Part shown: positions 44,499 to 57,300 of the stretch, one piece after another
Position numbering within the stretch: position 1 is the stretch's first letter
Layout of the letters: each line of letters starts with the position of its first letter
NCBI GenBank assembly: GCA_964020155.1
Contig: OZ026563.1
Location: 2,229,940-2,293,939 of the forward strand
Reading direction: 5' to 3'
Length of the DNA: 64,000 nt
Origin: Chondrilla cf. caribensis
Taxonomy: Eukaryota; Porifera; Demospongiae; Chondrillida; Chondrillidae
Translations under genes and position numbers: made by a program
The notes under the pieces: generated by a model
Database searches by the model: none
What the model was told of the DNA's origin: nothing
What the model saw: only the letters and a program-made list of their open reading frames with translations

Positions 44499-47400
44499 TT
44501 ATAAAGCTACTGATGTCACTTTTACTGGTTTGTGTTTTTTTGTGTATGGGGAAACTTGTAAGTGGTGTTCCTTTAACATGCACTTCAATCTCTGCGTGTC
44601 ACTAACAATGTTCATGTATGTTCTACACAGAGAATTGAATCGTGCATGGATTGACTCAGCACCTTGTTCCCCCATAATCCCTAGTCCACATTGCCATTTT
44701 CTCATCCAAGGAACCACGTGTTCCTCCAACTGTGTAGTTTCGGTGTGAAGGAGATATTCGAAACTTCTGTCGATTGTCTCAGGTAAGCAAGAAAAACAGT
44801 TACTCTTCTTTCTATAAAATTACAACCGTTACGGTATAATATGCATGTACAGTGATGTAGTTATATTTGTGTTATATGACTCACCAAGATCTGCAATTTC
44901 ATTAATGGTGACTATTCGACCGAGGCTGTACAGGTTATAGCATCCCGCAAACAGAGTGAGCATTCGCTCAAAATGCGCCCCAATTTCCTTAGCTTCAGAT
45001 TGGAGATTTTGTGGTACTATTTCAATGAATTTACTGCATAACAACTTTATGTTCTCCTCCTATATAATATACAGTATTATGTAATATGGATTGAAGTTGG
45101 TAATGTGCATGATCACACGGTTAAGTTAATTACCTTTAGACATTTGTGGACATGATTGCCCACAAAAGTACCTCCAAAATATGCTCGACGCTCAACTCCA
45201 ATTTGCTTCAATGTGCTGTCTAACTCTTGCACACAAGGTCCATCTTTGGAACTGAGTGCTGGTTTCATGCTTTCTATTTCTTGTTTCTATTTGTACATAT
45301 GTATATAGGGTACAAAACTGTATTAATAGTAGGCCTGAATGAAATATATCGTATCTGTACATAGGATGCATCTCATTCATTCATTTTATACTTGGTATGC
45401 ATAATAATAATACGTATGACATTGTGAACATCCCTGTATCAATTATTCATATTACAGTGTACTCTCGTTAATCCACCGCAATTCGTTTTAGCAATATTTG
45501 GCGGATTAACGAGTTTGGCGGATTAACTAATTTCTTAGGTTTTGATCTTTGAAAGAAACACCTCAGGAAACTTGGGTTTCCTGAGGTGTTTTTGACTCAA
45601 TTTATGGGTTTCACGAATCTCGCAGTCGGCCTTTCGCTTAAGTACGTCACCAACTGTCCTTCTTGCGATCTGAAGGTTCCATGTCTTTGAAAAATGCTCT
45701 GAAATTTGCTCCTATGTTGATTTAGAGCGTTTCGCCTTGAACTCGCAAATCGATCTCCTTTTGCGTCACAGACAAATCGGTTCTTGCTCGCTTGGTAGCC
45801 ATCTTCTTCTAGGAGTGGCAGATTATGTGTTACATAACATGTGAAATTAGAGGAAGTGATGTCACAAAATTGTGGCGGAGGCGGATTATCTGATTGGCGG
45901 ATTACATCAATAATAAAACCATACAAATGAATTCATGCAGGCAATTGGCGGCGGATAAACGGGTTTGGCGGATAAAGCGGTGGCGGATTAACGAGAATTC
46001 ACTGTAGCTATAATAATAATCAGCAATGAATGGAGCATTTCAGCAACCTATGGCTGCATGTTTCATTCAATGATGAAGGCAGCTGTATAGGTTAGTACCA
46101 AAATATCTCAAACTATTTACTTTATTGATTCTTGGTTAGACTGAGTGTGTACCATTTAATACAATCTTTATGATAGAACTTCTTAGCCATTCTGGACTCT
46201 TTTAAGTATTAAAGTGTATTAATGAAGACAAATTGCATACTTACTAGTTTAACAGCTGCCTTTTGAGACTGAATAATCTGTTCCTTCATCCTCTCTAATA
46301 CAGGGTACGTGTTTTCATTGTAACTTAAGTATCTCCATGTCAGTAATTGTTGTAATGCTGCTGCTACTTTTTCATGCTGGATAGCTTCTTCTTCTTTCCT
46401 TTCCATGTAGATCTCATTGTTTGCTTCAAAGTAACTTCTGTATTTTGCTGATACTGTGGTGGGAATTTGGTGTGCATCTGCATTTGCAGCCATTTTGAGG
46501 TCAAGTTGGTGGCATGCTTTCTCCAAACTGTCGAAAATCTTCTGAAAAATCCCAAGTGAGATATGCAGTCCAGGTGGACAAACCTGCATGTAGGGAAATA
46601 TGTATGTGTCACATGTCATTTTAGTAACATGCAAACAGTTATACATACCTGTGTTAAAGGTATATTGAAAAAAGGCTCCCCTACAACGTTATTAAAGAAA
46701 CGCACTCCTTTATCTTTACCATTTTGGCTGAATTTTTGATGATCTGCAAGTAAAGTGGCTATGCTACGTAGCTGAACTGGCTTCCTCTCCTTGGGGCATA
46801 GCTGCATTGTGGTGCGATCGATTGTACACCACAAGCAACAATGCCGTCCTGTATTGAATGATACAGATTATCTAAAGTGTATACTGTCGGGTATAGTATC
46901 ATATTATAATCTTTATGCTTGTGCAATGCAGGTACCTGATGCTCCAGAAATCCCATAGATGCACGTCAGTAGTTGATAGTCACCATAAACAAACAGTCGT
47001 ATTTTTTTTTCATCTGTAGAAGTTGTATATAAGCAATACATAACAGAACCTTACTCTGCTAACATACATGATTGAGCATACTTCCATGTTTTATGTTGTA
47101 TATTTTCAATCTCTTCTTTGTAACGCTCCAGGGCTATGCTCAAATTCGTAACAGTGTCCGGTGCTTCGAAAAGGCAGAATACACATGTATTCTTCGGAGA
47201 ATTTGGTGATTCCACATTTGCAATCTGGAATGAAATTTCCGGGTCGCACTTGCATTGAGATGCTGACTGTGCACGTTGTTATCGAAGTACATAATAGACT
47301 CGTTACTTAGCAGAGAGAAGTATCACGAAAATCATGCATATGGATACGCGTACGCGCGTACAGACCTAAGCTGTGGTATAGTTTATAGGCTATAGTTATA

Positions 47401-47958
47401 CTCCACGTTATCGACGAGTCTTCCGGCGAGAATCTGTATACAAGCGACGTTGTTTCCTTCCATATAGAGAATAATATTAGAAGCTGCAAGTTTCAAGAGG
47501 CCTTAAACGTTAATGTTAACTGTATATCAATAAAATTATCGTATAATACAGCACAACACAACAACATGTGAACACTGGCAAGTTAAGTTTGGTTCTGCGA
47601 CAGTCCGTGCAGTCACGAGTCCGTGATGGGGTGTGGAGAACACCGCTGAAAAGGCATGTGGTTTACAAGCTGCAAACAGCAAGGCATCTTCTCTGCGACT
47701 TGAATGAAATCTAAAAAATGGTACACAGGTATATACCCATCCATTCATACTCATTTATTCAAGTGTAAAGGTGTTCGTGGCTACAAGCATCGCATATCTA
47801 TGTGTCCACGAGTATTGACGTAAAAGTGTGTTCAAAAAAATGGTACAAGAAATTGGTTATAACGAAAAGACTCGACTTACCTTGTACTTAATGGTTTCAC
47901 AAACGGAAATACCTGGAAAACTGGCAGACGTCAGCAATAAGGCTTCGAAAAGTACCAT
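44499..47958 (-). CDS. transposon-encoded protein, transposase-like, 8 exons
   Basis: Minus-strand exons: 47881-47958, 47068-47224, 46936-47013, 46649-46848, 46245-46583, 45134-45286, 44885-45059, 44499-44777; about 485 aa. Phases agree for exons 1-7. The junction to exon 8 does not close the frame with standard sites, so there is an odd splice or a frameshift. Features: CVFCLF near the start, LFVYGDYQLL, GISGASGRHCCLWCTI (Cys/His cluster), IPLTQVCPPGLHISLGIF, a charged coiled-coil-like part, and GEQGAESIHARFN near the end. Similar proteins recur in cnidarian and sponge genomes. I cannot name the superfamily. Its position inside inverted repeats shared with MITEs supports a mobilising role. 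Confidence 0.68.
45455..46004. mobile_element. nonautonomous element with CAGTG ends, in an intron of the transposon gene
   Basis: Inverted ends: CAGTGTACTCTCGTTAATCC at the left, GGATTAACGAGAATTCACTG at the right, flanked by TA. CAGTG ends with a TA target suggest a pogo/Tigger-like family. GGCGGATTAACG repeats occur inside. The minus open frame 45597-45926 is unrecognised. Confidence 0.75.
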
Positions 47959-48120
47959 TTTCTATTGCGAAGAATAGGCGTTTACGCTGTTGTTGTCAAA
48001 CTCGTACACGAGTTCTCACTCGCGAGAAACTAAGTTTCCACTCGAAACAGCCGTGTGCATAGTCAGACTATACCGTAATAAAAATTTAATGGAGGCCGGA
48101 TGGGCCTGGGCTACGTCAGA

Positions 48121-48342
48121 CCATGGTCAGACTGTACTGTACACTACTCTGTACTCAGACTGTACGTGTGTATACAAGTCTTGTAACTCATGACCTGGCG
48201 CAACCCGCCCACGTATAATCTCGCGTAACCAGCCCCTATCCCGTATCGCTTCGAATTCCTTATTATTTCCGCGTACAGTAACCCCAAGACGACAGCCTCG
48301 CTTCTTTGGTAATTTCTAGTTTCCCGACCAAACAATACCGTC
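48121..48342 (+). promoter_or_regulatory. upstream region of SRCR copy 5
   Basis: ACAAGTCTTGTAACTC, TGACCTGGCGCAACC and TTATTTCCGCGTACAG blocks are shared with the regions before copies 3 and 4. This conserved stretch directly follows the transposon end. No TATA box. Confidence 0.5.
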
Positions 48343-51300
48343 ATGAAGACTTTAATTCTTTCCTTTGTTGTCACCTTCAGCTTGTTAGGTAAGTTCGTAG
48401 ATAGGTATGTCGCACCATTGAGTTTAAAACTCAGTAAATTTACACTAAGCTTGGTCTGGTTCGTAACCTGTACAACATAAAGCTCTTATTAGCAATACAC
48501 TTAGCGTGTACATATTACGTATTTCTTGTTTCGTAGAGTTTTCCTCTGGTGATTTTCTCAACGAAATAACCTTGGCAGGAGGTACATCGAGTAAAGGACG
48601 TCTCAATGCTGACGTAACAGATACCGAAGGCGTCTTCACTGCAAATGTCCCTGTGTGCGGTAGCGTTGACTTAATCACGGCTACTTTCTTATGCCAGAAT
48701 TTAGGCTACCTTATGACCACGGGATACGGTACCGTTACGGAATTGGAGTAAGTTAACTTGATCAGTTAACATACGTGTGGCGACGGTATGTGAGACCTGG
48801 TATAGCGTTTTCATCCAGTCACTCCCTGTATCAGATCGTATTGCAGCTTTTCCTATAGATTTTGATCATTTTGGCAATGATTTTCCCGCAAATTGTAAAA
48901 ATTGAATTCAGTAGTTTCAAATCCTCAATAAAGATTGTAGTCTCTAAAGTGTAGTGTGCAGTAGTTGGTGGCTCTTAATTTAGACATTAAAATTTAATGC
49001 CCAATGTATGTTTGCTAAGTGTTTTTAGCTTCATGTGTCTAGTAATACAAACATGAGAAATGTAGAAACCAGACAAAGTGTTTGTACTTGGATTTAACAG
49101 GATACTAACCAGGGTTAGAGTCAGCGTTAAGGCAATGCTAACAGCTTTGAAGACTGGCTGTCTTCTTACACCTCTGAATATTCCTGTACTCACACGGTCT
49201 TGCATTAACACTGTACTCCATTTTTACAGCTGTGAGGACAGCCTGTGTATTAACGGGTGAAAATCTTTCATATCATATGCAAAACCTTTGAACACATTCA
49301 CATTGTTTACAATCACATCGTTAATGTGAGATTCTGTTCTAGGACCTGTGTTGTTACATTTTTGAAGTTGAATGGTCACTGTAGTATAATCTATATTTGT
49401 ACCATGCGTGGGCATTTCCTTTGATGTGGTCAGGTGTCTATACAGTGAAACCTCTCTAATCCGACACTCAATGGGACCTGAGAATAATGTTGGATTAGGA
49501 GGTTGTTGGATTATGGAGTGCCTCTTACCATACTTATGTATGGTAACTGTACCTCATATAATGGTTGGATTAGAGAGAATGTTGGATTATAGGGGTGTCG
49601 GATTAGTGAGGTTTCACTAAACTACGTCATTATGTATTCATGGGGTGTATAACGTTTTCCTAAGGTGTATAACTGACCATGTTATACACCTCGCTAGAAT
49701 ACGAGACCGAGGCGAAGCCAAGGTCGAGTAATTCTATTAGGCTGCCATCCTCATAATTGGGTGATAACTAATTTGTCTTCCTTTTGAGATCATTTTGTTA
49801 TAATGTTAATGATATTCATTGATGCTGAGACAATTGAATGCATAGAAACTATATTAATTAGACTGTCAATTAGTTATCACTGGGTGATAAATTTGCCTGA
49901 AGTCCTAGGACAGGTTAGTCTGGTGCGCTAGACCTCAACCTCTCATTACCGCGCGTGGGTGCGGTAGAGCGAGGAATATCTATTTCTCATTTTCACCCCT
50001 GCGCAATAATGAGAAATTGGGTCTAGTGAGCCAGACTAAGGACAGGTTAGCATATTTATCATTCGGCCGATATTGCTCAGTTATCATGGTAACGGAAGAC
50101 AAGTGTGAATATACTGTCTGTTATGATAGAAGTTAGTTGACATGCTGAGCATTAATAGATCATCAAATGATTTGATTACACCATCACACTAGGACTCTGA
50201 TTGGTTATCATTGCACACCTACCACGTTTTGTTGTCACATGTAGTTTTGTAAGCATTACCAGAAGAAGCCCAAGAGGGTAAAATGTCGCAATTAATTTGC
50301 CAACAATTGATGTGCATAATTGTCCAAATAAATGGACATCAACCTATACTGTCTGTAGTCTAGCTATCTAGACCGTCCCTAAGAGATGCTGAGGGGCGGA
50401 AAAGGAAAGGGAAGGTCTAGCCCAAGCAGCAATCAGTTCACACCTGAGTGTGTGACCATCAACCAACGAAATGCAACTGTCAGGAATCTTGGCAATGATA
50501 TTCAGTCACTCAGATTAGTTAATTGTTAAGTGTTATGGGGGATCATACTACATAGTCGTTGTCGGTATTGAAACTAGCTGGGAATATTCACCCAGCGGAC
50601 AGTCAGATAAATGGTATTACTAGACATGATACAATTGTATATTTCCTGACCGGTCATGGCATATCACCTATCTTCAAATGTATATTGTGGTGTCATACAT
50701 TCAACAGAGGATTGCAAACGATTGAGGAAGGAGAACCAACATATTCACTCCTAATAATTGTATCTCCGCTTTTATCTCTGATAAACGAACAAGTGAAAAC
50801 TTTTCACAAACATAATTTGTCTGTTGTGCATTTATAGAGTGGTTAGGGATGTTGATGTTGGTGATGGATGATACAAAGAGTACCTATCTTCTGACGAAGA
50901 ATCATCGCTTAATCGACAAAACCACCCATACAACAATGGGTCCATTCTTTTCTTATTTCCCTCTGTTTTCCCACAGATACTCTAACATAATTAAAATATC
51001 TATGGTCCTCCTAGCACATACGTGGTGTAAGGTGAACCCTGGAGACTCCATACGTGTAACTTATTTGTTAATTGGCAGGTGTGAGTTGATCGCTACTTGG
51101 GCTAGACCGTCCCTTCACTTGTCTGCCCCTCAGTGCCTCTTAGGGACGTTCTGGCTAGCTAGACTATACTGTCTGTTGTTCGGAAAATCAAATTGGTCAG
51201 CCATACTAGAATACACCTTGGCAAACATTTTAATACTCCAACTGCCAAGTTAATCATCATCTGATACTGCCTGAGTGTGCATAATACTACACAATGTGTA

Positions 51301-52435
51301 TGTCTAGTGTTATCAGACTATGAATATAGCATTGAAAATGATAATTTATTGGATTTATGAATATTATACTTTTATGGTTACAGTATTATTATGTTGCTGC
51401 CTTCAACAGTTTCATCCAGTTTTATCAATATTTTTATTCTTTTTTTCTCATTTCGCAGTCTTCCATCCACTTCCTCTCCTGTGATGATACAAAATCTGAA
51501 TTGTGACGGTGTTTCAGCTCTAAGCGAATGTACATTCACTTTTGGCACCTGTGATGTGTCCGAGGAGGTAGCTGTTTCTTGTTGTGAGTTCTCTACTGAC
51601 CATCTTTATTGCATGTGTTCTACTACAGGTATTTCCACTTCTCACCGAACCACCTGCACTTTTGATAATATACAATTATTATAGAACAACAACAGTTACT
51701 GATAATTCAAAAATGAAATTAGTTAATTTTGTTCACAATAAGTAACAACACCTGTAACAACAGCAGGTGGACACACTAAACATTGTTATTCTGTACAAAT
51801 GAATAATATTATGTCATCTGTGCTATTCAAATTTATGTTCAATTTAATACATGAATTGCCCATTTAATCCATGCATGTAGCATGTAGTTGTAGGAATGGT
51901 TATCAGGCACGGTTAAAAGAGTAGTTGAGATTTATTGAAGGTACCTGGTCCAGTGGGTTGGTTGCTGTCAACCCTGGAGGCATCAGTACATCAATCACAT
52001 ATTTCTCCATGAATTTATCAAAAATGTAATTTTGTGGGTAAATAGTAGTCCTGATGTGCTTGTCTCCCCAATGGTGTATTCTCGTATGCCAAACCTTGTG
52101 ATGTAAGAATTAGTCCTGATTTTGGTCATGATTTATGCAATTATGTGGGAGGGATTCATGAGTGTTTTGACAACTTTGCTCTTAAAACTTTGCTCTTAAA
52201 ACTTTGCTCTTAGAATTCTTAAAAAATATTTGTACTATGTGTGTCTGTTTTCACACCTGCTGATCTTGTTTCCATTGCAGTCCTCACTCCTGGTCAAATT
52301 GCTGGTATCTCAATTGGAGTCTTTTTCTTTTGCCTTCTGATTATCTGTATTCCAGTGATCATTTGCTGTTGTTGCTGCTGTGGAATCTGTGCTTGTGCAA
52401 CTGGTGCAAGTCGTGGTGCCTACGACAAGATGTAG
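48343..52435 (+). CDS. SRCR mini-receptor, copy 5
   Basis: Exons 48343-48388, 48537-48747, 51459-51583, 52281-52435; phases 1-2-1; 178 aa, the shortest copy. SRCR halves: LNEITLAGGTSSKGRLNADV, VPVCGSVDLITATFLCQNLG, LNCDGVSALSEC, GTCDVS, SC. Exon 3 is 9 nt shorter than in all other copies, trimming the loop before the fifth cysteine. Helix and tail: IICIPVIICCCCCC, then GICACATGASRGAYDKM. Intron 2 holds two MITE-like elements (49443-49618, 49914-50042) and a larger foldback (50345-51170). It is close to copy 4 over introns and flanks, so they share a recent duplication. Frame intact. Confidence 0.82.
49443..49618. mobile_element. CAGTGAAACC element, 176 bp
   Basis: Inverted ends CAGTGAAACCTCTCTAATCC and GGATTAGTGAGGTTTCACT, next to TA. 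Internal GTTGGATTA repeats resemble those at 1280-1590. Nonautonomous. Confidence 0.8.
49914..50042. mobile_element. short foldback with TTAGTCTGG ends
   Basis: TTAGTCTGGTGCGCTAGACC at the left and GGTCTAGTGAGCCAGACTAA at the right are imperfect inverted copies. Confidence 0.7.
50345..51170. mobile_element. foldback element, about 80-bp inverted ends
   Basis: GTCTAGCTATCTAGACCGTC at the left is matched by GACGTTCTGGCTAGCTAGAC at the right; the arms continue through the CTGAGGGGC.GA block. The left part also occurs at 40548-40640 in copy 4, where the right end is lost. Confidence 0.7.
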
Positions 52436-53237
52436 TTAGCAGCTTTCTGGCTGTTTAATGATGATAATTAAATAGACATGTACACAATGTCACGCTTCAA
52501 TAATAATCATTAATTAACCCTTTACCTACTTCATATTGGTTGTTATTAATCATTACAATTTATTGGGTTTAAATTTGCTTTTGTTTTGCTATTCATTTTG
52601 CTGATCCTTGGCTCTTCATTTCTTGAGGATAAATGCACCATTACACATACACGGGCATACAATAGTCTATTCTCGCCCACACATTAAAAATATAAGCACC
52701 TCTGTATTATAGCTATGGGTAAAAGGCCATGTGTGGAGATGGTGAGTGTTTCAAATTTAGTTCCTGATCCCATCTAGTTCCGGAACAAGTATCAACTTGA
52801 CATGCCCACTGCCATTAACTGTGTCAAAGGTTGCTTAGTTTGTTCTCCCTATTCTTTTTCATGCATTGAAAAATTGAACACATCCAAACATAGCTAGGTG
52901 TACAGACTACATACAAATATGGGAAGTGTTGACACCCCCTGCTGCCATGAGCTACATCAAAATGTGCTTAGCATTTTATTTTCTCCCAATATTCCCATAC
53001 ATTGAAGATATTTAAAATCCCCAAATATAAGTAGGGCTACAAGCCACATACAGAAATAGAAAGTGTTCCCAAAATTAAATCACTAACCTCAGCTAGATAT
53101 GGACCAAATATCAGATTGACATGCCCCCCACCTTTCGGCATAGCTCATGTGAGGTGGGGCCGGCCCTATCTACTTGATATTCTTACCAGATCAGGATATG
53201 GAAGCTTCCAGTCAAAGCGTGACTGAACGCTCTTAAT
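52436..53237. other. 3' flank of copy 5
   Basis: Closely parallels the 3' flank of copy 4 (42295-42900), including single AAGGTGCTTAGC-type repeat units. No gene seen. Confidence 0.55.
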
Positions 53238-53655
53238 GATGGGAGAAGGTTACTTGCACATGGCCTGTGGAAAAGCTGATGTGAGTTAAGAATGCATCAC
53301 TGGATAATAGCAATTAACCTCCTCCCATCAGTATGAACGCTCAGTCATGCTTTAAATTGACTGAAATCCTCCTTTATCCTCCCTTATCATGAAAACTGCA
53401 AGTGTTCACTTGTGTGTTGGAATGCATGCATGGGGTATACCACACTGAAAAGCTCAAATGAGAGCGAAACAACTGTCTGTGGTTCCTATTTTTGAGGATT
53501 TGGATAACTGGGAGGTCATCACTGGTTGCCATCTCAATAGGACTTCCGTCCCCCAGCTGATACAGACTTTGGTATTGTCAGCTGGTTGGCGTGATATCCA
53601 GTGATGCATTCTTAACTCACATCAGCCTTTACACAGGCCATTGCAATTAACCGTC
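53238..53655. mobile_element. foldback element with about 70-bp inverted ends
   Basis: ATGGCCTGTGGAAAAGCTGA, then TGTGAGTTAAGAATGCATCA at the left (53252-53303), recur inverted at 53590-53645. No coding sequence. Confidence 0.7.
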
Positions 53656-53951
53656 TCCTGTCGTGTTACTTTCAGGGGTGCCTAATACTTCCAATGTATT
53701 TGTAAGGATAGGAGAAGAGGTGCTAAGCACCTTCTTGTATAGCTCATGGAAGAGGGAGCCTGTCAACCTTATTGTTACCAGAACAGAAGTAGACTAGGAG
53801 TAGTAATGAAGATAGCTAATGAAGTTAGTAAGAACAATAGAACATCAACTTGCGATAATCCACACAGCCGTGTGGTCTCGCCAGTGTGTGACTGCAGTTA
53901 GCAGTACCACCGGTGTAGTATGAAAGGAGAATTGTGGAGGCTGGTTTCTGT

Positions 53952-54021
53952 GGTGGCTTCGTGGCTCAGTGGTTTATGACGGCTTTAGTCAGACACCCTG
54001 GGTTCGGGTCCCACAGTTGCC
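53952..54021 (+). repeat. tRNA-like sequence, probable tRNA-derived SINE head
   Basis: TGGCTCAGTGG (box A, 53962-53972) and GGTTCGGGTCC (box B, 54001-54011) have tRNA spacing. GGTGGCT and AGTTGCC can pair as an acceptor stem with several G-U pairs. The anticodon arm is poor, so a SINE head is likelier than a working tRNA. Confidence 0.5.
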
Positions 54022-54339
54022 GGTTTTTCGCTTTTCTCCTTTCTCTCTCAGCAGGCTGAATTCCACTTAGCTTTCGTACAATCCCTATTTGTGTATGTTG
54101 CCTGTATCCCTAGTTACATTCGGAGGTGCACTTAATATTTCCAATGTTTGGGTGAAAATGGGGGAAAAGGCAAAGCACCTTCTGGCATAGCTCATGGGAG
54201 AGGAGCATGTCAACCTGATATTTTACCAGATCTAGGTAGTGGTGTGAACTAAATTATGAAACCTTTCTATCTATTATTTTGACAGTAGCAAGGGTTATTA
54301 TGGGAATATACATACAGGGGATATGTATTATTGTATGTA

Positions 54340-57300
54340 TTAAATGGACACTAGGAAGGCTGCGGTGACCAGTAAGAAAACAAATTAAAGTGCATTTTGT
54401 TGGTCATCACCAGGTCTGCAGCACCTCAAGGAGGGCCTACATGCATTAGCATTTGTGCTATGATGCATCACATTGGCACATAGGAGGGGCCGCAGTGACA
54501 AGCAATGAAATTTGACATTTTCTAGCTGGTCACCATAAGGTCAGTAGCTCATCTGGGAGCTAGGGTGCGCATGCATCAAAGTTTGTATCATTAAGTTTGA
54601 TTCAAACAGTAAGCAGCCCATGATATGACCAGATACAAATTGTAAGATAACCCAGCTGATCACCACAAGGTATAGCTATTATAGCTCTGTCATTGCAATG
54701 TATGTGCAAATGTATATGTACTATTATAATATTATGTATTACGGACACTGGGGAGCTGAAGTGACTGTCAACAAAAAATATCTTGGTGGTCACAATCAGG
54801 TCCGCAGCACTGCCAGGAGGGTGTACATGCATCAGTATTTGTGCTATGTTGCATCATATGGACACTGGAGAGTTGTGGCAGACAGTAATTATAATGAATT
54901 TTGACACATTTCTAGCAGGTCACTACAAGGTGCATAGCAAATCTGGGAGGGTGTGCATGTATCCAAATGTGTGTTGTTGAGTTTGATATGGTCACTACAC
55001 AGCTTGTAGTGACCAAAACAGATTGTGAAATCAGCTAGCTGGGTGATTACCACGAGGTCTACAGCATATACAGGTGCTTAGCGTTATTTCTCCCATACCT
55101 TCCCCATACATGGAAAAAATGTTAAGCACCTCCGAATGTAGTTATTGTTAGGAACCACATACAGAGATGAGAACTGTTTCATAAGTTAGTATACGCCCAC
55201 AGCTAGGTCTGGTTGAAAGATCATGTTGACACGCCCCCTCTTCCATGAGCTATGCAAGAAGGTGCTTAGCGTTATTTCTCCTATACCTTCCCGTGCATTA
55301 AAAAATTATTACGCACCTCCGAATCTAGTTATGGTCAGGGACCACGTATGGAGATGAGAATTGTCTCATAAGTTAGTATGCATCTATAGCTAGGTCTCCC
55401 GAAATATCACGTTCATACGCCCACTCCCCCATGAGCTATGCAAGAAGGTGCTTAGCATTATTCTCTCCTATACCTTCCCATACATCAAAAAATTATTAAG
55501 CACCTCCAAATGTAGTTAGAGTTATAAACCATGTACGGAGATGAAAATTGATTCATAAGTTAGTATATATCTACAGCTAGATCTGGTTGAAGTATCATGT
55601 TGACACATCCCCTCTCCCATGATCTATGCAAGAAGGTGCTTGGCATTATTTCTCCTATACCTTTAATATCCATGTATTAAAAAATTATTAAGCACCTACG
55701 AATGTAGTTAGTATTAGGGACCATATATGGAGATGAGAATTACACTGTGTTTCATAAGTTAGTATACATCCACAGCTAGGTCTCCCTGAAATATATGTTG
55801 ACACATCCCCTCTCCCATGAGTTATGCTAGAAGGTGCTTAACATTATTTCACCTATACGTATGTAAAATGAAAAAAATATCAAGCACCTCTGAATGTAGC
55901 TAAGGATATGGGCCATGTAATGAGATGGAGACTTTTCAGAATTCACTACCAGAAACTATCAGGCTGACACGCATCTTCTCCCATGAGTTATGCAAGAAGG
56001 TGCTCAGCGTTTATTCTCCTATTCTCACCCATACATTGAAAAAAATGTTAAGCACCTTCATATGTAGCTAAGGTTACGGGCCATGTACTGAGATGGGAAT
56101 TGCTTCAGAATTCAGTTCATGCCATCAGCTAGGTCTGGTAAGAATATCATGTTGACATACCTCCTCACCCATGGGTTATGCAAGAAGGCGCTTAGCATTT
56201 TTTTATTCTCCTATTCCCTACCATATACATTGAAAAAAAATAAGCACCTCCAAATGTAGACGGCATTATTGACCTCATACTGATATGGGAATTGTTTCAG
56301 AATTTAATTCATTCCATCAGCTAGGTCTGGTAAAAATATCCGGTTGACATGCCCCCTCTCCCATGAGGTATTCAAGAAGGTGCTTAACATTTTTCTCCTA
56401 TACTCACCCATACATTAAAAAAATTAAGAGCCTCCAATTGTACCTAGCTAGGATTATCAGGTTGACATGACAGTGATGCATGTACATACACCCACCTGGA
56501 GTTGCTACAGACCTTGTGGCAATCAACAAGATATCTTTGTTGTCAGTCATAAACACTCACCAATGCCCATAAGATACATATAATATTACATACATAATAT
56601 ATAATTATATACTTTTAAATGTACATTTTAGTGTATGGGCTATAAATCTCATGGTGACCTCTCAAGCAATTCCACATTCTGGTTTCGGTCCCCATGGGGT
56701 GCCCAGTGTCCACGTCAAGCTTTATAACACAAATACCAATACATACACAACCTCCCACGTGTGCTATGGACCTTGTGGTGAGCTATAAATGTCAAATTAT
56801 ATTGCTGGTCGCCACGGCCTCTCCAGTGTCCATGTGATCACAGAACGAATACTGATGCATGCACACTCTCGATCCTAGAGGTGTTACGGACCTTGTGTTG
56901 ACCAACAAAATGCATAAAGTACGTTTGCCACCGGTCACAAACATCACCCAGTGCACATATGATACATTATAATAATACATTATTATACTTTTTATGTACA
57001 TTCTATTATAGGTGCTCTAGACCTCATGGTGACCACCCAAGTGATTTCACTTTCTGTTATTGGTCACCATTGTCTGCTTGGTGTCTATATAAAGCTTTAC
57101 AACACAAATACCAATGCATAGACATCCTCCAGTATGTGCTATGGACCTCATGGTGACCAGCTAGAAAAGGTCAATTTTTTGCCAGTCACCACGACCTCTC
57201 CAGTGTCCATGTGATGTATTACAGAACGAATACTGATGCATGTACACCCTCCTGGAGGGGCTATGGACCTGGTGTTGATCAATAAAGTACGTTTTGTTGT

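Larger units (their letters stand above)
43073..48120 (-). mobile_element. DNA transposon with coding gene, TCTGACGTAGCCC family, about 5 kb
   Basis: The right end is CTACGTCAGA at 48111-48120, preceded by TGGAGGCCGGATGGGCCTGG. The left end is TCTAACATAGCCAAGACC at 43073, interrupted at 43090 by a nested foldback and a retroelement fragment and resuming at 43863 with AGACCCATCCGGCCTCCATT. Inside both ends a CACGGCTGTTTCG block is also inverted (43906 and 48043). The spliced gene 44499-47958 lies between them. This makes it a candidate autonomous partner of the short relatives at 30246 and 35326. Confidence 0.72.

Noticed and set aside
53952..54021. Functional tRNA gene
   Set aside because: Acceptor stem depends on several G-U pairs and the anticodon arm is weak; SINE head preferred.
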